A DNA stretch of 64,000 bases from Trichobilharzia szidati (lineage: Eukaryota > Platyhelminthes > Trematoda > Strigeidida > Schistosomatidae), in contig OX235275.1 in the NCBI GenBank assembly GCA_944472155.2, positions 58,483,228-58,547,227 of the forward strand. Reading direction: 5' to 3'. The notes under the pieces are model-generated. The model did no database searches and was not told where the DNA came from. It saw nothing but the letters and a program-made list of their open reading frames with translations. Of this stretch, positions 63,850-64,000 are shown piece after piece. Both the position numbers and the translations under genes were made by a program. Every line of letters starts with the position of its first letter. The stretch's first letter is position 1.

Positions 63850-64000
63850 AATAGACACGGAGCAAAGAGTACTTGTCAATGGACGTGAACATTGAACGTT
63901 TGTTTTACTGGGTCTGGCAGCCATTGGCAGGCCATTGAAGGCGCGAATGGAACGATCTCTTGCAAGTTGAAAGAAGACTGGAATTAAATACGAATAAAAG
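63850..64000 (+). repeat. LTR-B remnant at window end
   Basis: gtgaacattgaacgtttgtt, cattggcaggccattgaagg, cgcgaatggaacgatctc, ttgaaagaagactggaatta, aatacgaataaaag parallels 52895-53010 of the LTR-B 3' LTR. Cut by the window edge. Confidence 0.62.

Overview
The window looks like repeat-rich, AT-rich flatworm DNA, most likely from a blood fluke (Schistosoma or a close relative). I infer this from the mix of elements: RTE-, CR1- and Jockey-type LINEs, many Penelope-like elements (PLEs) with GIY-YIG domains, Gypsy-type LTR elements, a Merlin DNA transposon, tRNA-derived SINEs carrying hammerhead ribozymes of the schistosome Sm-alpha kind, and TTAGGG-like satellite traces. I saw no bacterial operons or CRISPR arrays. 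Family assignments come from motifs I can read; no database search was run.

Layout. 1-4.9 kb: a LINE 3' end, a miniature LTR element (LTR-A) with perfect 4-bp target duplications, a PLE tail, a Merlin relic and a solo LTR. 5-25 kb: RTE LINE fragments mostly on the minus strand, PLE pieces, tRNA-Gly-derived SINEs and about 400-bp hammerhead SINEs (HH-SINE). 25-29 kb: an Sm-alpha-like SINE inside a PLE, then a head-to-head PLE pair with an RTE insertion. 29.3-30.7 kb: the one convincing host gene, a two-exon CAP-Gly-like gene on the minus strand whose short intron carries a miniature LTR-A element. 31-36.5 kb: hammerhead SINE pairs, degenerate telomere-like DNA, a long PLE inverted repeat with a well-formed hammerhead, and an exact 1238-bp tandem duplication. 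37.2-40.5 kb: a large inverted duplication of a composite RTE+PLE segment. 41-42.4 kb: a PLE reverse transcriptase. 43.5-48.5 kb: an apparently full-length CR1-type LINE with two uninterrupted ORFs. 48.6-50.4 kb: a frameshifted second LINE. 50.6-53.2 kb: a non-autonomous LTR element (LTR-B). 54.5-58.1 kb: a solo LTR-A split by a Jockey-like LINE. 58.1-64 kb: unclassified repeat X, Gypsy gag/pol debris and another solo LTR.

How it fits together. The window is a layered fossil bed, and the nesting gives relative ages: LINE into solo LTR, RTE into PLE, SINE next to RTE using the same target word, Sm-alpha into PLE. Only the CR1 element keeps two long uninterrupted ORFs with all catalytic motifs visible. 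Two hammerhead lineages recur, one in tRNA-derived SINEs and one in PLE terminal repeats. The SINE tails match the RTE 3' end, which suggests the RTE machinery mobilised them.
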